NCBI GenBank assembly: GCA_031216445.1
Contig: CM062211.1
Span: 18,701,501 to 18,765,500 of the forward strand
Reading direction: 5' to 3'
Origin: Lateolabrax maculatus
Lineage: Eukaryota; Chordata; Actinopteri; Acropomatiformes; Lateolabracidae
Length of the DNA: 64,000 bases
The position numbers and the translations under genes were made by a program. This document shows positions 12,001-22,566 of this stretch, in pieces (within the stretch, counting starts at the first letter, position 1; every line of letters begins with the position of its first letter). Under the pieces are notes generated by a model. It ran no database searches. It had not been told where the DNA came from and saw only the letters and a list, made by a program, of their open reading frames with translations.

Positions 12001-15000
12001 TACATGATGTCTGAAAGCTTTCTTTACACTAACGACAACACGGATACCCTATTTTATAAATCATTTTTTGGATACGTTTCTTAAAATTAAGATTTGGCTC
12101 CATATCAAATGTATCAATCTTTTCACCCGTAATGCGAATGTCAACATTAGGAGGCTGAACGTTAGTTTTAGAAAAGAACATTTAGATCAGGCTGTGTGAT
12201 CCTTAACATAACAGCTGTGTGTATTCAACAGTGTCATCGGTACTTTCTACTTCTTCTATTTTCTTTTTATACAACTTTACATTTATCTGACAGCTTCAGT
12301 CACAAGTTACTTAAAATTCTTTTACAAACAAAACATATGAAGAGTCTATAACATAAGACTTTTTTTTGTTATAAATTTAAACTTTTCTTTTACTGTGGAA
12401 ATACTTTAACTACATTTTACTGATTATACTCAGACTTTTACTGCAGGAACAGTTTCAGTGCAGGACTTTTGCTGTAACACTATTTACAGTGTGTATTAGT
12501 ACTTTACTGTAACACAGTATTTACAGTGTATATCAGTACTTTTACTGCAGTAAAGGACCTGAATGCTTCCTCCACTACGGCCCAGACTGTTACATCACTG
12601 CAACATGACATCACTGACACACCATGACATAGTTGCAACATCATAACAGAACGAGTCCAACATCATGCCATGAGACCAACATGATCGTGTGACATCGCAA
12701 CGAATAAAACGCATGAAACTAAAAGCCACGACGACAACAACAACCATCAGATCCACGTGACTCACCGATGCGTCTCCTCCTGGCTGCAGACAGAGCAAAG
12801 GTCAACAACACACACCCCTACAGTCTGACTTTACTCTGTACTGTGTGTGTGTGTGAGAGTGTGTTTGTTTTACCTATCTCCTCCAGGTCAGCGGTCATGG
12901 ACTTGGATCGGAGGGTCAACGAGGTGCTGGGGGCTCGTTTTGGAGGGGGTGGAGCTACAAGACAAGAACCAATCAGATCACAGTTGGAGAGTGAACAGAG
13001 AAACACAAAACACTGGACCTCATGTGCAGTTTTCTCTTTCGGTGACACACACACACTGCAGTAAAATCACCTTTACTTTTTGAAATTCATTAAATAGAAA
13101 AGATGTTTCTATTGTTTGTCTAATGTTTTTTTACTGTTTTTGCTTGAAGAATTACTGAAATGATTAAAATGTATACATTTTCTGCTGATTGACAAATTAA
13201 GTAATTGTTTCAGCTTGAATTATAATATTGTATTTTTTTATTAATATATCATATTTTATTATATTTTCTCAGTATCGATGGGTATGTGGAATTAAGAAAA
13301 TCAACTAAATCCTGTGTGTGTGTGTGTGTGTGTGTGTTAAGGTCTTTAAACTTGACTTCCAACGTTTAGTAAAACTCAATTTTAGGATTTAGTTTAAAGA
13401 CAAAAATCAAAGTAAACAAATAGAAGAAATGATACAAAATGATCTCTAAATGAATCCGGCTGCTACATGAGGTGAGTGAATAAATAAGTGATGACTGAAA
13501 CAAACGCCGCCTGTACCTTTCTTCCTGATCAGGTTGGATTCAGATTTTCTGGAAACAGATACGACCTTCATCAGCAGTCGACTTCCTCCCTGTCGGATCA
13601 GAGAGACGACCTGCCGGTGACCCACCTTCACCACGTCGGCGCCGTTCACCTGGAGACAGACGGACAGACAGACGGACGGGTGAAGGTATGTCACGGAGCT
13701 GTGATGATGCGTAGCACATCAGAGGACGGCCGTTACCTCTATGAGGAAGTCTCCGGTCCGTAGCCCCGCCCTCCAGGCCACGCCCCCCTGGTCGACGGAC
13801 TCCAGGTACTGCAGAGCGGGGAACGCCGGGGTCGGGGCGAACTCCTCGATCGGGGTCTCAGCTTGAAAAAGAGGCAGAGAGAAAGAAGATGGGCAGGTGG
13901 AAAACTGAACTGAACATTAATCCTCCCACACAGGTGATGTGACCGGACCTCATGGCTGGTCTGTGATTGATCGACAGCTGCTTTACTCTCCTGTTAGGAC
14001 GGGACCGAATATATATTACTACCACAAATAACTGTAGGTGGAGATAACTGAGCCGTCCCTAAATAAATAAAGTAACTTTCTATTAACCTACCCTGAAGGA
14101 ATTGTCTTTTTTTAGGTTACAGGTTATATGAGACAGTGTCTTTCTGCGTGAGTCCCTGATAAGACTGGACCGACTCCGACTCTGAGGTCGGCCCAACAGA
14201 ATCTGGGTTGGGAAAAACCTAATTTGGACGTAATCCAGGAAAGCACCGGGAGAGAGTGGCAGTACGCTGTGGTCCACGTGTATTTCTCCTGGATCGAGCT
14301 TCAGTATATTTTTCTGTGGAAGACTGAACCTTCTTCAGTCACGAGTTAACCAGCTTTAAGATTTCACACCTACAGGTTGTTACCATTGTTAGATTATCCG
14401 GGGGACTCCTGTGTTTCTGTTGTAATCGGAGAATGCAGAAGTAACGTGTGTTGATGGATGACCAATAGTTCCAAACACTGTATAAGTCCAGCGTTGAACC
14501 CATTAAAGTATTAATTTACAGTAAATGCATTAATATTTCTCCTGTTCCCTCCAAAATGAAAAACAGAAAAACTGATTGTCTCTCTGCCTCTCCCTCAAAA
14601 TGCTGTTATATTCATTAAATACAAGTGTCGTCAGCATAGTAATCATTTTGTTGTATAAAGTAAGTAATGTAATCTAAATAAATGTAAATAATGATGGAAC
14701 ACAACAGTAATCAATGGACATTATCTGTCTCCTGCCCATTAGTTTGGAACTATTGACAGCTGCATGAACCACGTGGCAGCGAGATCAAAGTGTCGTAACG
14801 CGCTCTTTCAACGGGAAACGCAGAGGAGATCAATAAAGGAACCAGTGAGTTTTCTCCCGCTTCATAACTCTGCTGATTCCCAGTTCAACTCCTATAAAAG
14901 TTCACCTTCAGTGAGAGAAACTCCACTGCTGCCTTTTAAAATAACAAGTCTTCTGTTGCTTTCAGGGAGGAGACTCAGTGGATTCTGTAGTTATTATGAA

Positions 15001-18000
15001 ACAACACAGCGAGGAGTTTTAGAGCTCACTGCTCTTCCTCTGAAGACTTCACACTGTTTTAAATTTCTTTCCTTTTCCCAACACCTCCAAACACCCACCA
15101 CTCCTCCCTCCCTCCCTCCCGCTGTCTCTACCTTTAGCTCCTCTGAGGACGAAGCCGAATCCTTCGCTCTCTCTCTTCTGCAGCACGGCCGTCTTCTCCT
15201 CAATCACATAGTCGCTAACGCACACACAAAACACACAAACATACATTTATCTCACCACGTTTTCAGAGTACAGAAAGTATTTATACCACACTGAAAATAC
15301 TCTGCATTCAAAACTTAACTTAAATAAGGAAGTATTATCAGACAAAATCACTTCAAGTATCAGAGTAAAAGTGTTCCTGCTGCAGTAAAGAGTTCCTGTC
15401 AGTGTTTTATTATTTCTGATGTTTCTGGATTAATATTCCTGCTGCAGACGTTTCTTGTGTTCATGTTCTTTTTAAATGTTTGCACTCTGTCTTCCACCTT
15501 CATGATGGTTTCATTGTGTTTCTACATGCTGATATTTCGCTGTTGTTATTTCTGTACGTACGACTCCTCCCTGAGGCTTTATCTGAGCTTTATATATAAA
15601 ACTGACTTGACTTGTTTTTATTACTTTTTAAGGGGCTTTGTGTATACAGTATGTTTTGAAAAGTTTTTTATTATTAGTTCCTGATCTTTTCAGTTGTGTT
15701 TACTTAAGTTTGTATTTTCACATGTACGTGATGCAATAAAAAATATTACAATTGATATTTCTGTTTCATTAAAATGATGGATACATTGAATCTATTAAAT
15801 AACAAAGTATTAATTAAAATTAAAAGCAATGACTTACATACTACTAAGTTTTTTCCCTGTATTTGGTGTTGGATTACCAGGTGCTAATGAATAATAATAT
15901 ATCGTATTTATTGATCTGTTTAGTTACTAATTGTGATGTTAGAAGCAGCTTTCTCCTCTGATTATTTGTATGTACCCTGATGTTTTTATTTGACTATGTA
16001 TTTTATATGTTTTTATTGTGGTATTTAAGCCAATAAATGAACCAATAAGGAGGGCGTAGTGCCCGTGCATTATCTATAAGACATCAGTGGTATGAACCTG
16101 CAGGAGATGTAATGATGGTGTCTTACCTGTAGGAGGTGTAATTGTCATAGGATCCTACAGTATAATGTCTGAACAGTCTCTTAGTGCGGTCCTCCCTCGT
16201 CTCTGAAACACACATGGTTCATATAGAAGAAGTTATATAGTATAGAACGAACCACCGTGTCACGTTCATACATTAAATATCTCTGAATGCAGTTTATGTT
16301 GACAGGTACAGTAGGTGCAGGTGTAATGTTTTACCCAGTCGTGGGTCGTATTGTCTCATCTGGACTTCTTCGACACAGTCGGCAGGAAACCAACCGGTTC
16401 GTCCTTTAACACTTCCTTCCCAGAATCCTCCTTCCCCGATAGACAGAACTGTAGATCCACAACACACAGAGCCAGTATCACCATGGCGATCTACGCATCA
16501 GTACCGCTGTCTTCACTACACACAGAACAGGGTTTTACTGTGACGGCTGCCTTCTGTCTGACCTTTGACCCTCTCTCCTCGGTGCAGCTGGATCTCTCCG
16601 GCCCCCTGGGGGACGTGGGAGCGGGTGGCGATGAAGGTGCGTCCCGGTACGGCGCTGTACAGCCTCCTCTTCCTCATCTGGGGGGTTGGAGGAGGGGAGG
16701 AGGGCGGGCTGGCCTCCACATGGCCTCCACCGCTCGGGCTGCGGACAGACAGGTTTAACTTTAAAGACGATATTATCTTTATGCCTCCGAAGTAACTGTG
16801 GGCATCATCACCTGGTTTCTGCACTACAACGTTAACAACTACAGTGTCCTCAGATTTACCAGATCTTTATTAATGAACACTGCTGCATCTACAGCTCTGA
16901 GGTCGACTACGACTAATGCCAGATACACCAGTCCTGATACGAACTACACCAGTCCTGATGTGGACTAATGGTAATAGGATGACATGTATGACTGTAACTG
17001 TGTATAAATATACACTAACCCCGTGTGTGTGTAAGCGCCTTCATGTGTGCGTACCTGAGCCGGCGCGTGTGTCGTCGTAGCGAGTGTGTGTGCGTGTCGT
17101 GATGCGTTTCCAGGCTTTGGAGGGAGGGGCCAGGAGAGGAGGCGGGGCTTTCCAGAGCATTGTCACTAGCTGAGCGAATCAGAGAGCGTGGAGAAGACAG
17201 ACCGTTTCCAGCCGGCGCCCTGATCACGCCGACTCTGCGGCGCTTTGTGTAGGATGGAGTTTCTCTGAAGGGAACTACTTGGGCACATATAAACATTTAT
17301 ACACACACAAACACACACACACACACACACACACACGCACCGAGAGTTAACCTCACCAGCTGCTGTAATGTGTGCACTTACACACATATACACACTATTC
17401 AAATGTGTTTACACTCTCAGCAAACTCACCAACGTCAGAGGTTTTGTGGATCTTAATGATTTCTGCGAGATCAAAGTTCCCAGCAATTATCGCCACCTAC
17501 ACACACACACATTAACATAAAAACAGCAGCTGGATCAGACAGACTTTTATATATCCATTAAAGGATCCGGCTGGCTTTATTCTATATTTTTCTTTTAATC
17601 AAAAGACCAAAACCAACATGTGAGTCCGCCTCTTAATACGGTCTCACTTCCTGTCTGTAGCTCTCAGCTCCGACCCGTTGGTTCCTACTGAAGACATAAA
17701 TATTTAAAAACTCCTCACAAATATGTAGTTTCATGTTTAAAAAGGGCTCAGTGATTTAAACAGCTCACTGTAGTTTTTATCAAACAGGAGGAAACAGTAC
17801 ATTTGTTGGGGACTATTTTCAGTGGCGGATTAATCTATGAGTATTTGGAGCAGCAGCAGTTTCTGGGTGGAGCGCTCAGAGGAAGAAGATACACACACAA
17901 TACTTGTTAGTGGATAGATTCATTGATGGTTATTGTCTTTTCATGGGATTAGTCGACTATGAGATAAATGTTTGTGTAACATGAAGGGACTACTTTCATT

Positions 18001-19053
18001 TCACTGTGCAACCCTGTTACAACATGACAAATAAATGAACTTCGATACCTTAATTGCGTAATTTGTATAGTAATAAAGCTTTTGAATTTGACTGACCCTT
18101 GAAGATTATATATTTTTAGTTATTATCTCATGCAAAGTCTTATTGTTCACACAAGATAATCAAAGATATGGATCAGGCGTAAACATTTAAAAATATATAT
18201 ATCTATATTTTGTGACTTTGCGACCATCACAGAATCTATAACAACTAACTGGGCAAAATATATAAATATATTTTACCTTAAATATGGTTGTTGTAGTTTT
18301 TATTTTACCTGAAAGGCAGTCTGGTTGTTGTAGTTTTTGATGTCTTTATTTGCTCCTCTGAACAGCAGCACTCTGGCACAGCTGTCCTGCAAAACCACCA
18401 CCAGTTAATTCATTAACCTCAAAATAAACATGCAAATAAAAACACATCACATACACACGTCATCGTCGTGACTATTAAAATGAAACCGTGTTTTCTCTGT
18501 GTTACCTGGTTGTAGAGCGCACAGAGGTGCAGTGCGGTGTTTCCCGATGCATTCTGGGAACTCATGTCAGCGCCGTAGAACAGCAGGTGCTCCAAGTGCT
18601 GCACGTTTCCATAGCGACATGCCTGAACTCACACACACACAAAATCATAATTGTATGGGGCTAGTAATTTAACTGATTGTGTGTGTGTAGGTGTGATTGT
18701 GTGTATGTGGTTGTGTGTGTGTGTGTGTGTGTGTGTGTGGTTGTGTGTGTGTGTATGTGGTTGTGTGTGGTTGTGTGTGTGTGTGTGTGTGTGTATGTGG
18801 TTGTGTGTGTGTGTATGTGGTTGTATGTGGTGGTGTGTGTGTGTGTGTATGTGGTGGTGTGTGTGTGTGTGTGTGTGTGTGTGTCACCTGGTGGATCTCC
18901 TGCCACCCGTTCTCATCAGTCATCCCTGCAACCATGACAACAAGAAATTCTTTCAGCGGTGAAGTGTTTTTCTCACAAAAGACACAAACAAACTTAATAA
19001 ATAATAAAAGTAGTCGTACAGTAATGTTTAAAGGGCAGTTGTGATGTCATCAT

Positions 19054-19094
<41 letters not shown>

Positions 19095-21109
19095 TCGTGT
19101 ATTGGAACACACAGCAGCTGGATTGACCCCTGCGAGCCTCCGTACCGATGGTGGCGTGGTCCTGCAGCAGCAGCTCGCAGCAGTAGGGGGCGCCGCCCAC
19201 CATGGCAGAGTGATAGAGGGGAGTCAGACCTCTGCTGTCCTTGTAGTCCGGAGACGCTCCGAGGTCCAGCAGGGTCTGAGGACCGGGACAGGACTCAGTG
19301 AGGAAGACTCTTAACTCGTTCGTTAATCAAATAAAGGTGAATTAAAGGTAAATCAAGCAGATGCTTGATCGCAGCATTTGAGTTAACTTCTGTTTAAAGA
19401 GACATAACCGGACTAAAGATGAATTTATACCTTTTCAACTTAAGTTAATACGTCTTTTTAAATGTTTAAAGTTACACTTTTGCTTTGCTTTCACTCTCAA
19501 AGTTATGAAATGTTCAAAGTTATGAAATGTTTTAAATGTTCCCTGGTAAGCTTCCTCAGCTTAATTTTGCCTACAGAGGGCATGCTTTCACCAAGCGTAT
19601 TCAGATCTTCAGAGTATTCAGATCTTTTACTAAAAATAGCAAGACTACAGTAGTACCTCAATCTGACAAAAGTATTAACATCAAAATATACTTAAAGAAC
19701 CAAAAGTAAAAGCACTCATTATGCAGAATTATATATATTATATTATAATTATTGATCATTAATGTGTTCATCACTCTAATGTTGCAGCTGGTGAAGGTGG
19801 AGCTCATTTAACTACTTTACATACTGCCACTTAATCTATAATAATACATCATAATTCATTTGTTAATTATATTTTGAATTATTAATCTTAATCTGCAAAG
19901 TAACTAAAGCTTTAAAATAAATGTAGTGGAGTAAAACAGTATAATATTTCCCTAATAGCAATAGTACTGGAGTGAATGTACGCTGACGGGACGGACGGCG
20001 TCTCCTTACAGTGAGAGAGGCGCTGTTCCTGCAGAGGACGGCCCGATGCAGAGCGGTGATGCCGTCTCTGGTCCTGAAGTCCAGGTGAGCTCCTCCACTG
20101 CGAAGGACTTTAATCAGGTCGCCGCTCTCCTCCAGCTGGACGGCCAGAGTCAGAGGACACTCTGAGACACAAACAGCCGAACAAACATGCTGTTATTGTT
20201 CCAGAATAAGAAAAGATGGCTGCAAAATAAATATCGGGACTGAAGTCGTGTCTTCAGTGCTGTTTGTGGGAATGTGAGGAGGCTTTTTTAATGTTGATTC
20301 TTACATTTTTTACTTTTAAACCACATTTAAATCATCATATAGGACATCAAACCTACAGAAAATATAATTAAAGTTTTGGTGACTTGATTTGATTTGAACT
20401 CATGACCTCAGTATTTATAAAATCCTGCCTTGTTTTGCAGTTTTATTTATTTAAATGCTGGTTGATGGTCGCACTTTTTCACTTTGATTTCATGTCAATG
20501 AGTGGGTTTAATCAGAATATTTTGAAGTCGGTGAAGCGTATTTTCTAACTTTTGACAGAGCAGCAGTGGAACGTAACCGAGTACATTTATTAACACGCAG
20601 TTCAAGTAGTTTACTATCCACTTCCTGTCCAGTGAAAACCTCGTATCTCCTCATGTGTTGACGGTGAATGTTTGTGATGAAGTGAAGGATGAAGAGTTCA
20701 TTTATGTGCTGAGAAAATTCTCCTCTTGAAGCTGAATAAACTGTTTCAAACCCTCTGGGATCAGCTGGACAAAGCATCGTCACAGAGTACCTGTTCAGTA
20801 CCGGTACCTCTTTTCAGTACTGTACTCTCTCTGTTGGTTTCAGACATACTAAAAAATCTCCAGTCTCGGCTAGAAACTAGTTTGACATATCAAGATGAAA
20901 CAACAATCAATGGTTTTTACTTCATTTATGTTATATACTTTATTTATGTCTTTTATTACGTGGGGTTTTTATCTCATGTGTCTCGTGTTGTTGTGTTTTT
21001 TATTGCTCCTGTGGCAGAACCAGCTGATCCTCGGGGACAAATAAAGGTTAAACTTGAACTTAATAATATCATCAGAGTGTGTGTTCGGTGTGTGTGTGTA
21101 AGTGTGTTC

Positions 21110-21144
<35 letters not shown>

Positions 21145-21487
21145 CCTCACCCCCGCTGTCGGAGTCATGGAAGTTGGGGTCCAGGCCCTTTTCCAACCAT
21201 TTGGAAACCTTCTCCACATTCTTCTGATGAACATGTTCCATAAAGCGCTTCAGGTTGGCCTGAAGAACACATCGACATCAACCATTTATCTACAGAAACA
21301 CTCCGTTTCTTTACTGAATATATTTACTTTTAGAAATGAGACACATTGGTTACTGTTAGTATTATTAATAATGTACATGTACATTATTATGCATTTTTAA
21401 AGGATTTGTATTGTCTGGACCTACTTAAAACACAGGATTTGTGTCTTGCTGCATCTAAAGTGATTCATGAAACACAAAATGATACAA

Positions 21488-21528
<41 letters not shown>

Positions 21529-22566
21529 CTTGGTGTGTAGCTTGGCCAGCTGTTTATCGTCAACGTAACTCTGCGTGTAAATTCTCCGCTTGTAACGGAA
21601 CTGTAAAATAAGAGGTGAACGGTTAGTGCTGGTTTGCTATGATACACAAAAGAGTATTTATCATGTTAAATTCCAATAAATAAATAATCGTGTTAATTAA
21701 TACAGACAAAATGTGTAATATAACCATAAAACTATGCAATAATATGTTTAAATTATGACTCATTATTATGAAACAAATTATTGAGCGTTTTTTAAACATG
21801 AAACTTTGTATGTGTGATGTGTTTTTAAAGATTAAAGTCTTCAGTTGGAACCATTGAGCAGAGAGGAAGTCAGACACATTGTTGGTTTGGATGTTTTTAT
21901 CGGATTTTTGACAAAAATTAGAATACAGAACACCAGATTTATCCTTTAAAATGATAGTAAATAAACTGTACCTCCAGGTATGGGATGGGCGTGATGGGAG
22001 GGAGAGGATACTCCTTCAGCAGCCGCTCCTCGTCCAGAAACTTTCCGGCTCGGCCGTTGAACGCCGGCTGGAAGAGACCATAGTTCAAAACATCCGACAG
22101 AGACTGAGTCAACGTCACCAGAACCCTCTGCTTACTGGTCCAAACTGGTAACTCTGGGTCCAACCGCAAACACTTCTGAGAGAGCCAGAGACAGAGAGAC
22201 AGACAGACAGAGAAAGAGACAGACACAGACACAGACAGACACACAGGTTTGTCCTGCTGATTCATTCATTTAGGTTTTTATCCTCGACTCATATATAGTT
22301 ATATACGGTGTATATATATATATATAACTATATTTATATATATATATATACTGTATATATATCTACATATATACAGTTTATATATGCGTGTGTGTTACCG
22401 TCTGCTGCAGGTCCGGGATGCCGATGCGGACGACAATGCTGTTTCCAGGGGGCGTGTCATCCGCGTCATCGTCCCTGACAACAGCAGAGCCTGTCGGGTT
22501 GCCGTTAGTAACCGCCTGTTGCCGCGGGCGATCATGTTTGGTGTCAGCAGCCGGACTCAGAGGCAT
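5419..22566 (-). CDS. shank3: SH3 and multiple ankyrin repeat domains protein 3 (Shank3), 25 coding exons, complete
   Basis: Postsynaptic density scaffold that links glutamate receptor complexes to actin through SPN, ankyrin, SH3, PDZ, proline-rich and SAM regions. Coding exons in transcript order: 22566-22399, 22175-21972, 21600-21529, 21259-21151, 20161-20010, 19275-19146, 18925-18888, 18622-18506, 18386-18309, 17496-17430, 17277-17055, 16738-16563, 16448-16335, 16202-16127, 15214-15132, 13861-13737, 13649-13517, 12954-12874, 12783-12766, 11653-11523, 11136-11043, 10370-9759, 9162-8878, 8171-6866, 6001-5419. All have AG/GT borders and matching phases; the sum is 5,175 nt, so 1,724 aa, close to mammalian SHANK3 (about 1,730-1,800). 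I chose paralogue 3 because of segments such as VVRIGIPDLQQT, VVPFRETPSYTKRRR, LRSKSMTADLEE and RDPLLKQSSDSEL. The ATG at 22566 lies in the first recognisable exon; upstream 5'UTR exons were not identified. I cannot tell teleost copy a from b. Confidence 0.96.
6866..8171 (-). CDS. shank3: shank3 large proline/serine-rich exon (Homer and cortactin-binding region)
   Basis: A 1,306-nt exon covering about residues 1096-1530. It opens with PSSPLALALAARERAL, completing the D codon split from the preceding exon, and closes with LLNKDSHSLGEE...RSPVGGA. Visible marks are SSSDEETREELRRIGL followed by APPPAF, which fits the Homer EVH1 ligand PPxxF; LKPRLRSPIGRG before RDPLLKQSSDSEL, at the position of the mammalian cortactin-binding segment; and RYLFQRRSKLW. 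Five SPExR.K repeats lie at 7867-8106. The exon is GC-rich with many single-residue runs (P, S, G, E), so several long antisense frames are artefacts of composition. Confidence 0.94.
8878..10370 (-). CDS. shank3: shank3 proline-rich exons (two exons, 10370-9759 and 9162-8878)
   Basis: About residues 797-1095. The 612-nt exon contains ESRFPRSSSLTDSF, FIPPPPQTAPPPPP, LDSGPPPSFLPPPPP, RSSFKPGAEPRLQE, RQRKARSMIILQDTP and NPYANVGQQ..PSKPQRRKSPLLKQL, all matching the SHANK3 order. It also carries an unusual His/Thr/Ala repeat (see findings). It ends CAG G with a donor at 9758 and joins GA CTT GGA ATG of the 285-nt exon. That exon carries RRSSLFLSVEG, SHSMDDLGELPPP and TFLHPLTGKPL and ends in phase so that G plus AC makes the D of DPSSPLAL. 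Confidence 0.93.
11043..12954 (-). CDS. shank3: shank3 exons between PDZ and proline-rich region, including an 18-nt microexon
   Basis: Four exons: 12954-12874 (PPPPKRAPSTSLTLRSKSM, MTADLEEI), 12783-12766 (18 nt, RRRR core), 11653-11523 (EKLDEMLAGGQQEVVL...ATVKQRPTSRRITQAEIN) and 11136-11043 (SLFERQGLVPPSAPEKS..LPRGMSRTKSFG). Each is bordered by AG and GT, and the phases join without shift. The order and text match SHANK3 directly C-terminal to PDZ. The intervening introns hold no other recognisable coding sequence. Confidence 0.93.
11286..11316. repeat. Perfect hairpin in shank3 intron, 14-bp arms, 3-nt loop
   Basis: ggcctctaacatta (11286-11299) and taatgttagaggcc (11303-11316) are exact complements around ttt. 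It lies in the intron between the exons at 11523-11653 and 11043-11136. Confidence 0.85.
12401..12580. repeat. Dispersed CAGTGGTGGA-type hAT-like repeat, minus orientation
   Basis: Contains tactgtggaaatacttta, gcaggacttt and tactgcagtaaaggacctga..cttcctccactac, the same text as copies at 43803-44275 and 50768-51215. The family is a common non-autonomous fish repeat by my recollection of its 'AAGTAAAAGTACT' text. Located in a shank3 intron. Confidence 0.7.
13313..13337. repeat. (TG)n microsatellite in shank3 intron
   Basis: About 12 TG units in the intron between the exons at 13517-13649 and 12874-12954. Confidence 0.9.
13517..15214 (-). CDS. shank3: shank3 PDZ domain exons (15214-15132, 13861-13737, 13649-13517)
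   Basis: Together these encode DYVIEEKTAVLQKRESEG, FGFVLRGAK, ETPIEEFAPTPAFPALQYLE, GVAWRAGLRTGDFLIE and VNGADVVKVGHRQVVSLIRQ, ending in VVSVSRKSE. The FGFVLRGAK stretch is the carboxylate-binding loop (a GLGF-like FGF variant). The H of VGHRQVV is the alpha-B histidine that sets class I ligand preference. In the family, this domain binds the C-terminus of SAPAP/GKAP proteins. The domain spans about residues 576-680. Confidence 0.95.
16127..16738 (-). CDS. shank3: shank3 SH3 domain exons (16738-16563, 16448-16335, 16202-16127)
   Basis: The first exon carries RKRRLYSAVPGRTFIATRSH and GEIQLHRGERVK. The second carries VLSIGEGGFWEGSVKGRTGW, FPADCVEEVQMRQYDPR. The third carries ETREDRTKRLFRHYTVGSYD ahead of the PDZ domain. 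The Trp of GGFWEG and the FPADCVEEV end are standard SH3 landmarks. The acceptor of the middle exon is GATCTACAG at 16449-16457 (plus coordinates). Residues run about 487-575. Confidence 0.94.
17055..17277 (-). CDS. shank3: shank3 linker exon between ankyrin repeats and SH3
   Basis: A 223-nt exon, about residues 379-452. It encodes VVPFRETPSYTKRRRVGVIR, SSPRSLIRSASDNALES and SSPGPSLQSLETHHD, then a basic HTHSLRRHTRRLR tail. The first half matches SHANK3 closely, while the His/Thr/Arg tail looks lineage-specific. The upstream intron contains a CA microsatellite (UG in the transcript) 23 nt before the acceptor. Confidence 0.93.
17301..17335. repeat. (AC)n microsatellite upstream of a shank3 acceptor
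   Basis: AC run starting 23 nt outside the acceptor of the exon at 17055-17277; read as UG in the transcript. Confidence 0.9.
17430..21259 (-). CDS. shank3: shank3 ankyrin-repeat exons (seven exons)
   Basis: Exons 21259-21151, 20161-20010, 19275-19146, 18925-18888, 18622-18506, 18386-18309 and 17496-17430 encode residues ~149-378. Readable repeats include GLDPNFHDSDSG, LRSGGAHLDFRTRDGITALH, TLLDLGASPDYKDSRGLTPL, YHSAMVGGAPYCCELLL, MTDENGWQEIHQ, ACRYGNVQHLEHLLFYGADM, SGNTALHLCALYNQ, RVLLFRGANKDIKNYNNQTA and VAIIAGNFDLAEIIKIHK. These are Shank ankyrin repeats; in the family they bind alpha-fodrin and sharpin and pack against the SPN domain. The 38-nt exon at 18888-18925 is the smallest here and is not a multiple of three. 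Confidence 0.95.
18677..18887. repeat. Compound (TG)n microsatellite, ~210 bp
   Basis: TG runs with interspersed TATG and TGG units, ending 7 nt from the donor of the 38-nt shank3 exon at 18888-18925. In the shank3 transcript it reads as CA repeats. Open frames here are repeat artefacts. Confidence 0.95.
19056..19090. repeat. (CA)n microsatellite in shank3 intron
   Basis: About 17 CA units, read as UG in the shank3 transcript, about 55 nt into the intron after the exon at 19146-19275 and 130 nt before the 38-nt exon. Confidence 0.95.
19600..19975. repeat. Dispersed hAT-like repeat, plus orientation
   Basis: Starts with agagtattcagatctttta and continues through accaaaagtaaaagcactca and ggtggagctcatttaactac. 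A related copy in the opposite sense is at about 48830-49115. It lies in the shank3 intron before the exon at 19146-19275. Confidence 0.65.
21076..21142. repeat. (TG)n microsatellite after shank3 exon 4 donor
   Basis: TG-rich run with two 'TGTTCGG' interruptions. It begins 9 nt inside the intron that follows the exon at 21151-21259 and reads as CA in the transcript. Confidence 0.92.
21489..21527. repeat. (GT)n microsatellite abutting shank3 exon 3 donor
   Basis: The donor of the exon at 21529-21600 reads AAG|GTACACAC..., so the CA run begins within the donor itself. Confidence 0.95.
21529..22566 (-). CDS. shank3: shank3 N-terminal exons: start codon and SPN (ubiquitin-like) domain
   Basis: Three exons. 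The first (22566-22399) starts MPLSPAADTKHDRPRQQ and ends GNSIVVRIGIPDLQQT. The second (22175-21972) gives KCLRLDPELPVWTSKQRVL, SLSDVLNYGLFQP, GRAGKFLDEERLLKEYPLPP and PIPYLE. The third (21600-21529) gives FRYKRRIYTQSYVDDKQLAK, LHTK. The SPN fold of Shank proteins binds Ras/Rap GTPases. An acceptor (tttttcag) sits 5 nt before the ATG, so at least one non-coding exon lies upstream. The N-terminal 40 residues before VVRIGIPDLQQT are longer than the annotated mammalian form. Confidence 0.92.
22186..22245. repeat. (GACA)n/(GA)n simple repeat
   Basis: Degenerate agagacagacagacagag-type run in the intron after shank3 exon 1, close to the acceptor of exon 2; reads as a pyrimidine tract in the transcript. 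Confidence 0.85.
22308..22385. repeat. (TA)n-rich simple repeat
   Basis: tatatata runs interrupted by ctgtatatatatc and acatatatacag, just inside the intron after shank3 exon 1. Confidence 0.9.

Noticed and set aside
14764..15294. 176-codon plus-strand open frame
   Set aside because: Antisense across a shank3 intron and the exon at 15132-15214; no recognisable family.
18651..19044. Cys/Val and His/Thr open frames on both strands
   Set aside because: Translation of the (TG)n microsatellite in a shank3 intron.
20726..21400. 224-codon plus-strand open frame
   Set aside because: Antisense across a shank3 ankyrin exon, a microsatellite and introns; low-complexity VCVCVC segment.
22308..22385. 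(TA)n tract considered as a replication origin or cruciform element
   Set aside because: A plain AT microsatellite in an intron; nothing else supports an origin.
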